Shown here one piece after another: positions 36,618 to 45,025 of a stretch of DNA of 64,000 nucleotides (position 1 is the stretch's first letter; each line of letters opens with the position of its first letter). The notes under the pieces were generated by a model. The model did no database searches, was not told where the DNA came from, and saw only the letters and a list, made by a program, of their open reading frames with translations. Location: positions 1,736,001 through 1,800,000 of the forward strand of contig CAWBUL010000006.1 of NCBI GenBank assembly GCA_963791885.1, given 5' to 3'. Origin of the DNA: CAVSUZ01 sp963791885. Its GTDB lineage: Bacteria > Pseudomonadota > Alphaproteobacteria > Acetobacterales > Acetobacteraceae. A program made the translations under genes and the position numbers.

Positions 36618-36809
36618 CGGGGCGCGAAACCGGCCGCCGCGAGCGCATCGCGCACGGCATAGAGCGCGTCGCGCATGGCATAGACTTCATCCTCTCCTTT
36701 TGCACGATCAAGGAAAGGTGTCGAAAGTCGCCCGCTGGGCAAACTGCGCCAGGGCAAGCGCATGATCGGGAGTGAGCGTAAGGCGCAGTTCGATGGCGTT
36801 GTCGTTCAT
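36614..36809 (-). pseudogene. Small protein upstream of the resolvase, frameshifted
   Basis: From ATG 36809 the frame reads MNDNAIELRLTLTPDHALAL and AQFAQRATFDTF. One base later it continues DRAKGEDEVYAMRDALYAVR and DALAAAGFAPR to a TGA that overlaps the resolvase ATG (TGATG). The corrected product is about 64 residues, helical, and resembles the short proteins that accompany resolvase genes on transposons and plasmids. The role is unknown. The overlap shows that the two were translated together. Confidence 0.6.
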
Positions 36810-36975
36810 AGGGTCTCCGGGCTAAAATTCGGGCCCTCATTATGCAGCGGACTTGCGCAGCAAAAAAGCCCTTTCTTTTCAGGGACCTATTTTTGCTGCG
36901 CAATTCTTGCAGACCGTGTGAAATCTCCACTGCAACGGAATCCGACTCGGCGCGAGGTTCGCTAGAATCCGGCCC

Positions 36976-38415
36976 ATGACACACATCGCCGGCCCCGACC
37001 GGTCCCAAACACTGCTGCTGCCGGAATCGCTGGACGAATACGTCGGCCAGGAAAACCCCGTCCGCTTCATCGACGCCTTCGTCGACGGACTGGATCTGAC
37101 CGCGGCGGGTTTCATCCGTGTGGCGCCGAAGGGGACCGGGCGGCCGGGCTACGCGCCCAAGGATCTGCTGAAGCTCTACCTCTACGGCTATCTCAACCGC
37201 GTCCGGTCAAGCCGCCGGCTCGAAGCCGAGACCCACCGCAACATCGAAGTGATCTGGCTGCTGCGCCACCTCAAACCCGACTTCAAGACCATCGCCGATT
37301 TCCGTCGCGACAACCGCAACGCCTTCCGCCCGATCTTCCGCCAGTTCGTGTTGCTGTGCCGCCAATTGGACCTGTTCGGGCGTGAACTGATCGCGGTGGA
37401 CGGCACCCGGATCAAGGCAGTCAACAACAAGGACCGCAACTTTACCCGCGCCTCGTTGACCCAGTTCATCAAACTCGCCGACGCCAAGCTCGACGATTAT
37501 TTGCAGCGTCTCGACGAGAGCGATGCCGCCGAGGTCAAGACAACCGGCTCGCGGGTCAAGAACCTGGCCGAGAAGATCGCCGCGATCCGCGGACGGCGCA
37601 CACGTTGCAAGGACATGCTGGCGCAACTGGAGCGGACCGGCGAGGACCAGATCTCGCTGACTGACCCCGACAGCCGTGCGATGGCAGCGCACACGCGGGT
37701 TGCCGTGGGCTACAACGTTCAGGTCGCGGTCGATACCAAGCACAAGCTGATCGTCGAGCAGCAGGTCACCAACCAGGTTGTCGACATGGGGCTGCTGACG
37801 CAGACCGCGGAGCCGGCGAAGGAGGTCCTCGGCGTTGAGACAATCGACGTCGTGGCCGACAAGGGTTACTTCAAGATCGAGGATATCGAGGCCTGCGAGA
37901 AGGCTGGGATCGTGCCCTACGTGCCGCGCCCCAGCGCGGTCCTGCGGTCAAGGCGGGCCGGTTCCGCAAGGATGAGTTCCAATATGACGCCGCCACCGAC
38001 AGTTATGTTTGCCCGGCGGGTCAGCGTCTTTATCCCTATTCATCTTCTCTTCTGCGTGGGCTGAAGAAGATCAATTACGTCAATCAAACTGGCGTGCGAC
38101 GATTGTAAGATCCGCTCGCGATGCACGGGCGGGAAGTTTCGCACGGTCTCTCGTCTGGAAAACGAAGCGGTCCTGGACCGGATGCAGGCTCGGCTGGCGA
38201 AGCGGCCCGGGGTTCTCGATCGCCGGCGCGAGACGGTCGAGCATCCGTTCGGCACGATCAAGCAATGGATGAACCAGGGGGCGTTTCTGATGCGTGGACT
38301 GGAGAAGGTCCGAGCCGAGTTCAGCCTGACCGCGCTCGCCTACAATCTCCGGCGGGTGCTCAACCTCGTTGGGTTCGCCGAGTTGATGTCGGTGGTGAAG
38401 GTCGTGCCGGATTGA
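36976..38415 (+). pseudogene. IS1182-family transposase, frameshifted
   Basis: The first 330 residues are in one frame: QTLLLPESLDEYVGQENPVR, GYAPKDLLKLYLYGYLNRVR, SSRRLEAETHRNIEVIWLLR, the first catalytic Asp in LIAVDGTRIKAVNN, VAVGYNVQVAVDTKHKLIVE and the second Asp in VVADKGYFKIEDIEACEKAG. After about 37945 the frame changes (KDEFQYDAATDSYVCPAGQR), and again near 38110, ending in ETVEHPFGTIKQWMNQGAFL with the catalytic Glu and LTALAYNLRRVLNL. Two or three one-base changes would restore a protein of about 480 residues. Element ends were not identified with confidence. Confidence 0.85.
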
Positions 38416-38890
38416 GACGCTCGGGAGGTCCCTTGCGGGACAAATGCAACGAATGGAGCCGCTCCCCGAGAGTCACAGCATGATTCCGGAGCAATACTGA
38501 AAGATCACACGGTGCCGCTCATCCATCTCGATCGGCCAAATCGGGATCGTCTTCGCCACGTAGCGCGTTTCCACACGGTCTGCTTGATTTATGCGCTGTG
38601 CGGTCCGCGCAAGTTAGGAACATGCATTCCCGCACCCAAGGATGAACAAGTCGGTCAATGGACCTAGAAACACTCAAGGGGCTGCAAGAAGGAGCCAGTA
38701 GGCATGCCGCCCGCACCGGCGGCGGGTCATCATGATTAAGGCGGTCCAGACGATAAGGAGCGCTACATCAAACTAAACAGGAGACCAAAAGCCCAGAACT
38801 CGAGCTATGTGGCGAAAAATGCCCCAACGCAATTGATAGCCTAGTGCGACGATGCTGATGGTGAGAAAGGCTAAGAGCGAAAGAGGTCCG
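38416..38890. other. Remnant region after the transposase
   Basis: Two minus-strand scraps look coding but incomplete. One reads RYVAKTIPIWPIEMDERHRV near 38480-38580. The other, near 38776-38890, encodes a hydrophobic stretch, LSLLAFLTISIVALGYQLRW. Neither has a start that makes a whole protein and neither was identified. The stretch probably holds old fragments between the mobile element and the decayed paralog. Confidence 0.35.
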
Positions 38891-38901
38891 TTGCCCTTAG
38901 C

Positions 38902-39165
38902 TTTGGCCCGCCGTAACAACGCCCTCATCGCCCGGATCGCCGCGCTCCACCCCGCCAACAGCGCCGAGACCGACCTCGCCGCCAGCCGAGCGGAATCGCG
39001 CGAGGCCGAAGGTCGGAGCGCCTGAATCCCGCTCGCAAAAGCAGTTCGTCACCGCGAACGAACTTCAAAGAAACGCCATCCGTCTCTCCCGCGACCCCGA
39101 ACTCCCCCTCCGATGCCGCGCCCGTGCCGCCTCCATGATGCGCCAGGCCGCCACCGCGGCGACCC
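38902..39165 (+). pseudogene. Decayed paralog of the downstream hypothetical protein, split by a REP-like palindrome
   Basis: The first part reads ARRNNALIARIAALHPANSA, matching ARRNNAFIARVADLQPQGSA in the intact gene at 39279. After the palindrome, in another frame, it reads NELQRNAIRLSRDPELPLRC and RARAASMMRQAATAA, matching the intact protein's MELARDAVLLSRSPELPF region and CRAQASSMYRQANSA. The start and the C-terminal half are missing. The palindrome at 38988-39034 sits between the two matching parts. Confidence 0.75.
38988..39034. repeat. REP-like palindrome inside a decayed paralog
   Basis: The arms GAGCGGAATCGCGC and GCGCCTGAATCCCGCTC surround GAGGCCGAAGGTCGGA. The arms match the consensus of the copies at 4174, 12643 and 21781. 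The host sequence on either side aligns to one continuous segment of the intact gene at 39279, so this copy marks an insertion point. Confidence 0.8.
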
Positions 39166-39278
39166 TGCCGCCGCATCCACCCCCGCGAATACACCCGAAC
39201 CAATCGAACGACCGCCCTACCACCCGCCCCCCAAACTAACCCTTGCTCCGTCATACACACTAACGTTATAACCCACCC

Positions 39279-40133
39279 ATGCCCCCCGCCCAAAACCTTA
39301 CCTACACCCTCCCCGCCGACGCCCACTACCACATCGTCCGCAACGCCATCGGCATCCTCCCCCCGCCGCCCGACCCGTCTCCCGACGCCGAGGCCCGCCG
39401 CAACAACGCCTTCATCGCCCGTGTCGCCGACCTCCAGCCCCAAGGCAGCGCCGAGGTCGAACTCGCCGCCGCCTTCGTCACCTGCATGGAACTCGCCCGC
39501 GACGCCGTCCTGCTCTCGCGAAGCCCCGAACTGCCCTTCGCCATGGTGCTGAAATGCCGCGCCCAGGCGAGTTCCATGTACCGCCAGGCCAACAGCGCCA
39601 GCCGCGAGCTCCGCAACCTCAAGCAAGCCCGCACCAACGGCGCCGCCCTGCCCGAACTCTCCGGCCGAGGTGAACGCGCCGAACACCTCACCACCGTCCT
39701 GATGGCCGAGGGCCTCACCAATCCGCCCGCCCCGGTAAAACTCATCGAGCCCGGCCCGGACGAATCCACCCCCCTCGTTGTCTCATCATCCGACCCTAAA
39801 TCCCACAATACGAAAACTGAGACGGGAGCGGCCCCTCCAGCATTCCCACAAGGAACCCGCACCCGCGAGAGCATCGGGCGGGAATCCAGCGAAACACCGA
39901 ACTCCACCCACGCCCCCGAGCCCGCGCACCCAACATCCGTCTCACGCCACGACCCCACGACCCGAAAACGCAAAACTGAGACGGACGTGAGACATTCTAA
40001 CGCCCCGCAGCGCACCCCGGCTCACCCCGATCCCGAACCCCTCGTCGGCGCGTGGCGCCTTGCCCATCTGTTCGAGCCCCGGACCGGTGAACCACGCCAA
40101 TTCGCCGAAACCACACTTCCCGCGGAGCCCTGA
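39279..40133 (+). CDS. Hypothetical protein with a disordered Pro/Thr-rich C-terminal half
   Basis: The 284-residue protein has a helical N-terminal domain of about 130 residues (ARRNNAFIARVADLQPQGSA, then LSRSPELPFAMVLKCRAQAS). A long low-complexity tail rich in Pro, Thr, Ser and charged residues follows, ending WRLAHLFEPRTGEPRQFAET. I do not recognise a known function. A decayed paralog lies immediately upstream, which points to a duplicated family; similar paralog groups are common in Acetobacteraceae. It is 51 bp upstream of ribB on the same strand and may share its transcript. Confidence 0.65.
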   Translation: MPPAQNLTYTLPADAHYHIVRNAIGILPPPPDPSPDAEARRNNAFIARVADLQPQGSAEVELAAAFVTCMELARDAVLLSRSPELPFAMVLKCRAQASSMYRQANSASRELRNLKQARTNGAALPELSGRGERAEHLTTVLMAEGLTNPPAPVKLIEPGPDESTPLVVSSSDPKSHNTKTETGAAPPAFPQGTRTRESIGRESSETPNSTHAPEPAHPTSVSRHDPTTRKRKTETDVRHSNAPQRTPAHPDPEPLVGAWRLAHLFEPRTGEPRQFAETTLPAEP

Positions 40134-40184
40134 CCCTCGGCCCCGGCAATTGGAATCCCCCACTCCCCCGGCTAAACACCACCC

Positions 40185-41315
40185 ATGGACGACGTCCGCA
40201 CCGTCGAGCTGTCGCAATACCTCTCCTCCATCGAGGAACTGGTCGAGGACGCGCGCAACGGCCGCATGTTCATCCTCGTCGATGACGAGGACCGGGAGAA
40301 TGAAGGCGACCTCATCGTCCCCGCCCAGTTCGCCACGCCCGAGGCCGTCAATTTCATGGCCCGTCACGCCCGCGGCCTGATCTGCCTGGCCCTGACCCGC
40401 CACCGCGTCGAGCAACTCGGCCTCGGCCTGATGTCCGCCAACAACGGCACCCGCCATCAGACCGCCTTCACCGTCTCCATCGAGGCGCGGGAAGGCGTCA
40501 CCACCGGCATCTCCGCCCACGACCGCGCCCACACCATCGCCGTCGCCATCAACCCCGAAAGCGGCCGCGACGACATCGTCACCCCCGGCCATATCTTTCC
40601 GCTCGTGGCCCGCGAGGGCGGCGCCCTGGTCCGCGCCGGCCATACCGAGGCCTCCGTCGACATCGCGCGCAAGGCCGGCCTGTACCCCGCCGCCGTCATC
40701 TGCGAGATCATGAACGACGACGGCACCATGGCCCGCCTCCCGGACCTGGTTGCCTTCGCCCAGCGCCACAACCTGAAGCTCGGCACCATCGCCGACCTGA
40801 TCGCCCATCGCCGGCGCACCGAACGCCTGGTCAAGCGCGTGCAGGAAGGCACCTTCGACCACGTTGCCGGCGGCGAATGGAAGCTGATCGTCTACGCCAA
40901 CACCGTCGAATACCAGGAGCATCTGGCCCTGGTGAAAGGCGACCTCTCTGGCCCCGAGCCGGTCCTCGTCCGCATGCACGCCGTGGACCTGCTCGACGAC
41001 ATGACCGGCGGTCCGCATTGGATCGCCGTCCACAACGCCATGGATATGATCGCCGAGGCGGGCCGAGGCGCCGTCGTGCTGATCCGCGACCACCGCAAGA
41101 CCGCCCTCTCCGACCGCGTCCGCCAGCTCGCCATGTCACCCCGTCTCAACGCCGAACTGCGCGACTACGGCATCGGCGCCCAGATCCTGCTCGATCTCGG
41201 CGTGAAGAACATGGTCCTGCTCTCCAACCGCGCGCGCACCATCATCGGGCTTGAGGGCTACGGCCTGAACGTGGTCGAAACCCGCCCGATCAACACCACA
41301 GGCCGGGACAAGTGA
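40185..41315 (+). CDS. ribB: 3,4-dihydroxy-2-butanone 4-phosphate synthase with a degenerate RibA-like domain (RibBX type)
   Basis: The N-terminal 205 residues are a complete RibB: DDEDRENEGDLIVPAQF for phosphate and metal binding, ARGLICLALT, and RAGHTEASVDIARKAGLYPA followed by ICEIMNDDG. It makes the four-carbon precursor of riboflavin from ribulose 5-phosphate. The C-terminal 170 residues align in layout with GTP cyclohydrolase II but contain no cysteine at all. The zinc site C-X2-GD-X8-C-X-C is replaced by HAVDLLDDMTGGPHWIAVHN, so that activity should be absent. Such fusions are known in alphaproteobacteria. Its stop overlaps the GTG start of ribH. Confidence 0.93.
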   Translation: MDDVRTVELSQYLSSIEELVEDARNGRMFILVDDEDRENEGDLIVPAQFATPEAVNFMARHARGLICLALTRHRVEQLGLGLMSANNGTRHQTAFTVSIEAREGVTTGISAHDRAHTIAVAINPESGRDDIVTPGHIFPLVAREGGALVRAGHTEASVDIARKAGLYPAAVICEIMNDDGTMARLPDLVAFAQRHNLKLGTIADLIAHRRRTERLVKRVQEGTFDHVAGGEWKLIVYANTVEYQEHLALVKGDLSGPEPVLVRMHAVDLLDDMTGGPHWIAVHNAMDMIAEAGRGAVVLIRDHRKTALSDRVRQLAMSPRLNAELRDYGIGAQILLDLGVKNMVLLSNRARTIIGLEGYGLNVVETRPINTTGRDK

Positions 41316-41791
41316 GCACCGAGGATGCCGCGCTGCCCTCCGCCCCCCGCGTCGAAGGCCCGCCCCCCCATCTGCTTCTGGTCTGCGCCCCGTACTACAC
41401 CCAGGTCGTCGATGGCCTGACCCAGGGCGCCGAGCGCATCCTCCGCGACGCCGGCGCCACCTTCGAAACGCTCGACGTCGCCGGCGCCTACGAACTCCCC
41501 CAGGCCATTCGCCTCGCCCTGCGCGGCGCCCGCCGCTTTGATGGCTATGTCGCCCTCGGCTGCGTCGTGAAGGGCGAAACCGACCACTACGACCACATCT
41601 GCCGTGAGACGATCTCCGGCCTGATGCAGGTCTCCCTGCAATTCGGCCTGGCGCTAGGGCAGGGGGTGCTGACCGTCCATCGGCTCGACCAGGCCCTGGC
41701 TCGCTCCGGTCAGGATGGGCACAACAAGGGGGCAGAGGCCGCGGCCGCGGCACTGGTCCAGATCAATGCAGCCCGCCGGCTAGGGGCATAA
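41312..41791 (+). CDS. ribH: 6,7-dimethyl-8-ribityllumazine synthase
   Basis: The 159-residue lumazine synthase has LLVCAPYYTQVVDGLTQGAE, VAGAYELPQAIRLALRG, GYVALGCVVKGETDHYDHIC with the catalytic His region, and LTVHRLDQALARSG followed by HNKGAEAA. It joins the RibB product with the pyrimidine intermediate in riboflavin synthesis and forms large icosahedral or decameric assemblies. The GTG start overlaps the ribB stop (GTGA), so the two are translationally coupled, and nusB starts 1 bp after its stop. ribD, ribE and ribA must be elsewhere. Confidence 0.95.
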   Translation: MSTEDAALPSAPRVEGPPPHLLLVCAPYYTQVVDGLTQGAERILRDAGATFETLDVAGAYELPQAIRLALRGARRFDGYVALGCVVKGETDHYDHICRETISGLMQVSLQFGLALGQGVLTVHRLDQALARSGQDGHNKGAEAAAAALVQINAARRLGA

Positions 41792-41792
41792 C

Positions 41793-42275
41793 ATGGCCCG
41801 AAGCTCGCACCGCGGCCGAGGCCGCACGGCCTCACGCGTCGCCGCGGTGCAGGCCCTGTTCCAAAGCGAGCAGGGCAGCGAAAACGCCGAAACGGTGATC
41901 GACCAATTCGTTCGCCACCGCCTCGGGGAACTGCCCGGCTCTGGCGGCTTCGAGGAAGGCCGCATCCCAGAGGCCGAAGTCCCCCTCTTCGCCCGCATCG
42001 TCCGCGCTGCCGTGCAGCAGCAGGACACGATCGACCGCATGCTCGCCGAGGCCCTGCCCGCCGACTGGCCGCTCGCCCGCATCGATCCCGTGCTGCGCGC
42101 GCTGATGCGGGCCGCCGGCGGCGAACTGGCCCTCAGCGACGGGCCCCCCGCCAAGGTCGTGATCAACGAATACCTGGATGTCGCGCATGGCTTCTTCACC
42201 GGCGACGAGCCCCGTATGGCCAATGGCGTTCTCGACCGCCTGGCTCACCTGCTCCGTCCGGGCGAGTTCGCCTAA
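41793..42275 (+). CDS. nusB: Transcription antitermination factor NusB
   Basis: The 160-residue all-helical protein has the family features RTASRVAAVQALFQSEQ, ADWPLARIDPVLRALMRAAG and PAKVVINEYLDVAHGFF ending in MANGVLDRLA. NusB binds boxA RNA with NusE and supports rRNA transcription. The ribH-nusB order is common across proteobacteria. The stop overlaps the stop of the convergent DUF1345 gene, so no separate terminator lies between them. Confidence 0.95.
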   Translation: MARSSHRGRGRTASRVAAVQALFQSEQGSENAETVIDQFVRHRLGELPGSGGFEEGRIPEAEVPLFARIVRAAVQQQDTIDRMLAEALPADWPLARIDPVLRALMRAAGGELALSDGPPAKVVINEYLDVAHGFFTGDEPRMANGVLDRLAHLLRPGEFA

Positions 42276-42937
42276 AGCAGGCCGGCAGCGATGTTGACGG
42301 TCAGCGCCAGAATGACCGTGTTGTACAGAAATCCGATCAGACCATGCAGCGTGGCCAAGCGGCGCAGTTTGCGGCTGGTGATCTGCACGTCAGAGACCTG
42401 GAACGTCATACCGAGGACCAGCGCGAAGTAAACGAAGTCCAGGTAGTCCGGCCGCTTCTCCCCGGGGAATTCCAAGCCACGGTCGAACTCGGGCGGCGGC
42501 GCGACGTCAGATGTGTAGTATTCATGGGCGTAGCGAAACGCGAAGGTCACGTGGGTCATCAGCCACGACACAAAGAGCGTGACCGCAACGACAATGATGC
42601 GTAGGCTCTTGAGCCCGGGCGACAGATCCTTGCTGTTTGCAAAGACGCCGAAGATGGCGACGAAACTGACCACTGTGGCAGCGAGCGTGAGGAAGAAGAT
42701 TGTCCACTCGCCCTCCTGCTGTTGGGCGGCATGTTCCGGCATCTGGGCTGCACTTTCCGAGGTGAAGAGAAGTGCGGCCGAAACAAGGAAGACGATCACG
42801 CCGACATCCCACGCCACCACACCACGCGTGATCCAGTGACCGAGGGATGGCAGAAGAGGCCAAGCAATCACGCCGCATAGCACGCCTGCCACCAACCTCG
42901 GCCGATAGCGAAGCGCGCGGAAGACGTGAACCGCCAC
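42272..42937 (-). CDS. DUF1345 family membrane protein
   Basis: The 221-residue inner-membrane protein has four or five transmembrane helices (for example VAWDVGVIVFLVSAALLF, TVVSFVAIFGVFA and LRIIVVAVTLFVSWLM). It also has the DUF1345 signatures THVTFAFRYAHEYY and RPDYLDFVYFALVLGMTFQV-like sequence followed by SDVQITSRKLRRLATLHG. The function is not known. It starts with GTG 42937, two bases after the stop of the M20 peptidase, and is the last gene of a five-gene minus-strand operon. Confidence 0.9.
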   Translation of the reverse strand: MAVHVFRALRYRPRLVAGVLCGVIAWPLLPSLGHWITRGVVAWDVGVIVFLVSAALLFTSESAAQMPEHAAQQQEGEWTIFFLTLAATVVSFVAIFGVFANSKDLSPGLKSLRIIVVAVTLFVSWLMTHVTFAFRYAHEYYTSDVAPPPEFDRGLEFPGEKRPDYLDFVYFALVLGMTFQVSDVQITSRKLRRLATLHGLIGFLYNTVILALTVNIAAGLL

Positions 42938-42939
42938 GT

Positions 42940-44070
42940 TCAGTTCAGCGTGGAGAGGAGACCGGCGAACAGCCGGGCACGCAATGGCAGGCTGTCGATC
43001 AGGATGTGTTCATCCAATGTATGTGCTCCTGCGCCCTGCACGCCCAGCCCGTCCAGCGTGGGGATGCCCATTGCACCCGTGAAGTTACCATCGGAACCAC
43101 CGCCGGCGCTCTGATGGTTGAGTTCAATCCCCAAGCCGCGCGCGATGGTGCGGGCTCGTTCGTAGAGCGCCATCACCCGGGCATCCGGCTCCCATACGGG
43201 ACGAGTGACCCCGCGCGCTGCGCGGAACCGCACGTCGCCATGCGGGTCGTTCAGCGCGAGCATGCGCGCCACGCCGCGATCCAGATCCTCCTGCCGCTTG
43301 GCCATCGAAAGCGCCTCCGCCGTGCAGGTAGTGGAGACGCAATTCACCCATTTGCCGCCGCGGATGACGCCGACGCTGAACGTGCAGTCATCGGTGGTCA
43401 TCTCCTCGATCTCCAGGACGCGTCGGGCCATTTCACGGATCGCCGAGCGCCCTTCCTTCAAGCGAGCACCGGCGTGGCTGGGGCGGCCCGTGGTTTCCAG
43501 ATTGAACCGGGCGATCGCGTAGCGTCCGGTGACCACGCCGCCATCGGGACGAGCCGGCTCGGGGACGAGGACATAGCGATGGCGGGCAGCTTCGGCCTCG
43601 ATCAGGTCCCGTGCGGACGGGCTGCCGACTTCCTCATCACTGGTGAACAGCACCGTGATAGGCAGGGGACTGGGCGCGTCGGCCGCAACCAAGGTGCGAA
43701 TGGCCGAGAGGGCGACGAAGTTGCCGCCCTTCATGTCGCAGATGCCGGGTCCCCAGGCGTAGGTGCCATCGCTGCGAAATGGCAGTTGAGATAACGTGCC
43801 CACAGGATGAACCGTGTCGAAATGGCCGAGCACCAGGATGCCGGGCTCGTCCCGCCGCGGATGGGGAAAGCGGGCGCGCACGCAGTCGCCGAAGCCCATT
43901 CGGCCCGGGATTCGCTCGACGAAAGCCCCGGCCAGAATCAGGTCCCGGCTGACGAGGTCCATCATGCGATTGACCGCGGCGGCCTCCCAGGTGGGGCTTT
44001 CGCACTCCACCCATGGACGCAGGCCGTCGAGCATCGTCTCGGCTTCAAGGGTCAGGGCGGCGTGGTTCAT
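42940..44070 (-). CDS. M20 family carboxypeptidase (glutamate carboxypeptidase-like)
   Basis: The 376-residue enzyme has the di-zinc core LVLGHFDTVHPVGTL, GPGICDMKGGNFVALSAI, the Glu pair in FTSDEEVGSPSARDLIEAE, VLVPEPARPDGGVVTGR, a dimerisation lid (GRPSHAGARLKEGRSAIREM) and a late GAGAHTLDEHILID. This is the CPG2/carboxypeptidase G2 group, which releases C-terminal glutamate or splits similar amides. The start used is ATG 44070 (MNHAALTLEAE), although the frame opens further upstream. It sits between the nucleoside hydrolase (44 bp upstream) and the DUF1345 gene. Confidence 0.9.
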   Translation of the reverse strand: MNHAALTLEAETMLDGLRPWVECESPTWEAAAVNRMMDLVSRDLILAGAFVERIPGRMGFGDCVRARFPHPRRDEPGILVLGHFDTVHPVGTLSQLPFRSDGTYAWGPGICDMKGGNFVALSAIRTLVAADAPSPLPITVLFTSDEEVGSPSARDLIEAEAARHRYVLVPEPARPDGGVVTGRYAIARFNLETTGRPSHAGARLKEGRSAIREMARRVLEIEEMTTDDCTFSVGVIRGGKWVNCVSTTCTAEALSMAKRQEDLDRGVARMLALNDPHGDVRFRAARGVTRPVWEPDARVMALYERARTIARGLGIELNHQSAGGGSDGNFTGAMGIPTLDGLGVQGAGAHTLDEHILIDSLPLRARLFAGLLSTLN

Positions 44071-44113
44071 AAGGGCCTCGGGATGAAATCGCAGCCGGCA
44101 GGGTACAGCCCGC

Positions 44114-45025
44114 TCAATCCAGGCGCGAGAGCCGCTCGCCAAGAAGCCGGAAGAACCCATGGCTATCGAGAATCTCAAGCAGGGTGACGTTCGGGCGCTG
44201 TCTGGCGCGGTCCCAGCGGTCGATGACGGTGCGGCCGCGGCTCGGTCCGGGGCCGAGATCGACCGACACGAAACACTCCCGCGTGGTGAACAGCGACGGC
44301 GCGATCAGCCAGGCGACGGCGCACGGATCGTGTAGTGCGGCGCCGAGGCCACTGAGGCGCCGGGACGGCGGAACGCGGGCCTGACTGTCGCAAAGGATGC
44401 GCAGGCAGATACCCGCCCCCGTTGCGCTCAGCGCCGCGATGCGTTCAGGCGTGGCGATGGCCTGGGCGGTCACTTCCAAAGTGGCCATGACCACCGGTCT
44501 GCCCGCAGAGAGCACGATCTGCAGCGCCTCGGGATCGCATGTGGCGTTGAACTCGGCGGAGGGCGTGACATTACCCTCACCCCACGCACCAGCCATCAGA
44601 ACGAACCGCTCGATCCGCGACGCCAGGACCGGCTCCGTGCCAAGGACCAGGGCTAGGTTCGTCGCCGGGCCGATGCCGACGATCGTGATGGGGCTCCGGG
44701 CGCTGCGCAGCAGACGGCGGATCGCATCGGCGGCGATTTCACTCTCCGCGGCGCCGTCATCCGGACTCGCAATGCCGTCCAGCCCGTCCGGCCCTGTCGG
44801 AAAGGTGCCGAGCAGCGGACGCTCCGCACCGGCGAACACCGGCACGCGGATACCCGCCAGTCGGCGTAGGGCAAGCGCGTTACGGAGTGCTGTCGCGAGC
44901 AGGACATTGCCGCCTGTGATGGTGACGGCAAGGACGTGGAGTTCCGGTGAAGCGAAGGCGAGCAGAAGCGCGAAGGCGTCGTCCGTCCCCGGATCGCAGT
45001 CGATGATGACGGGGATCGGCGTCAA
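44114..45025 (-). CDS. Inosine-uridine preferring nucleoside hydrolase
   Basis: The 303-residue hydrolase begins with the calcium-binding motif DCDPGTDDAFALLLA. It continues with LAVTITGGNVLLATALRNAL, ITIVGIGPATNLALVL, VLMAGAWGEGNVTPSAEFNA and the late Asp-Pro of HDPCAVAWLIAP. It cleaves the N-glycosidic bond of ribonucleosides. Its start overlaps the stop of the HD-domain gene (ATGA), so the two are coupled. The natural substrate in this operon may be an unusual nucleoside. Confidence 0.93.
   Translation of the reverse strand: MTPIPVIIDCDPGTDDAFALLLAFASPELHVLAVTITGGNVLLATALRNALALRRLAGIRVPVFAGAERPLLGTFPTGPDGLDGIASPDDGAAESEIAADAIRRLLRSARSPITIVGIGPATNLALVLGTEPVLASRIERFVLMAGAWGEGNVTPSAEFNATCDPEALQIVLSAGRPVVMATLEVTAQAIATPERIAALSATGAGICLRILCDSQARVPPSRRLSGLGAALHDPCAVAWLIAPSLFTTRECFVSVDLGPGPSRGRTVIDRWDRARQRPNVTLLEILDSHGFFRLLGERLSRLD

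Noticed and set aside
40134..40184. FMN riboswitch upstream of ribB
   Set aside because: The gap before ribB is only 51 bp and shows none of the conserved RFN-element segments.
39942..41093. 383-residue minus-strand ORF
   Set aside because: It is fully antisense to ribB and the end of the upstream gene, with Gly/Asp/Val-rich composition typical of shadows.
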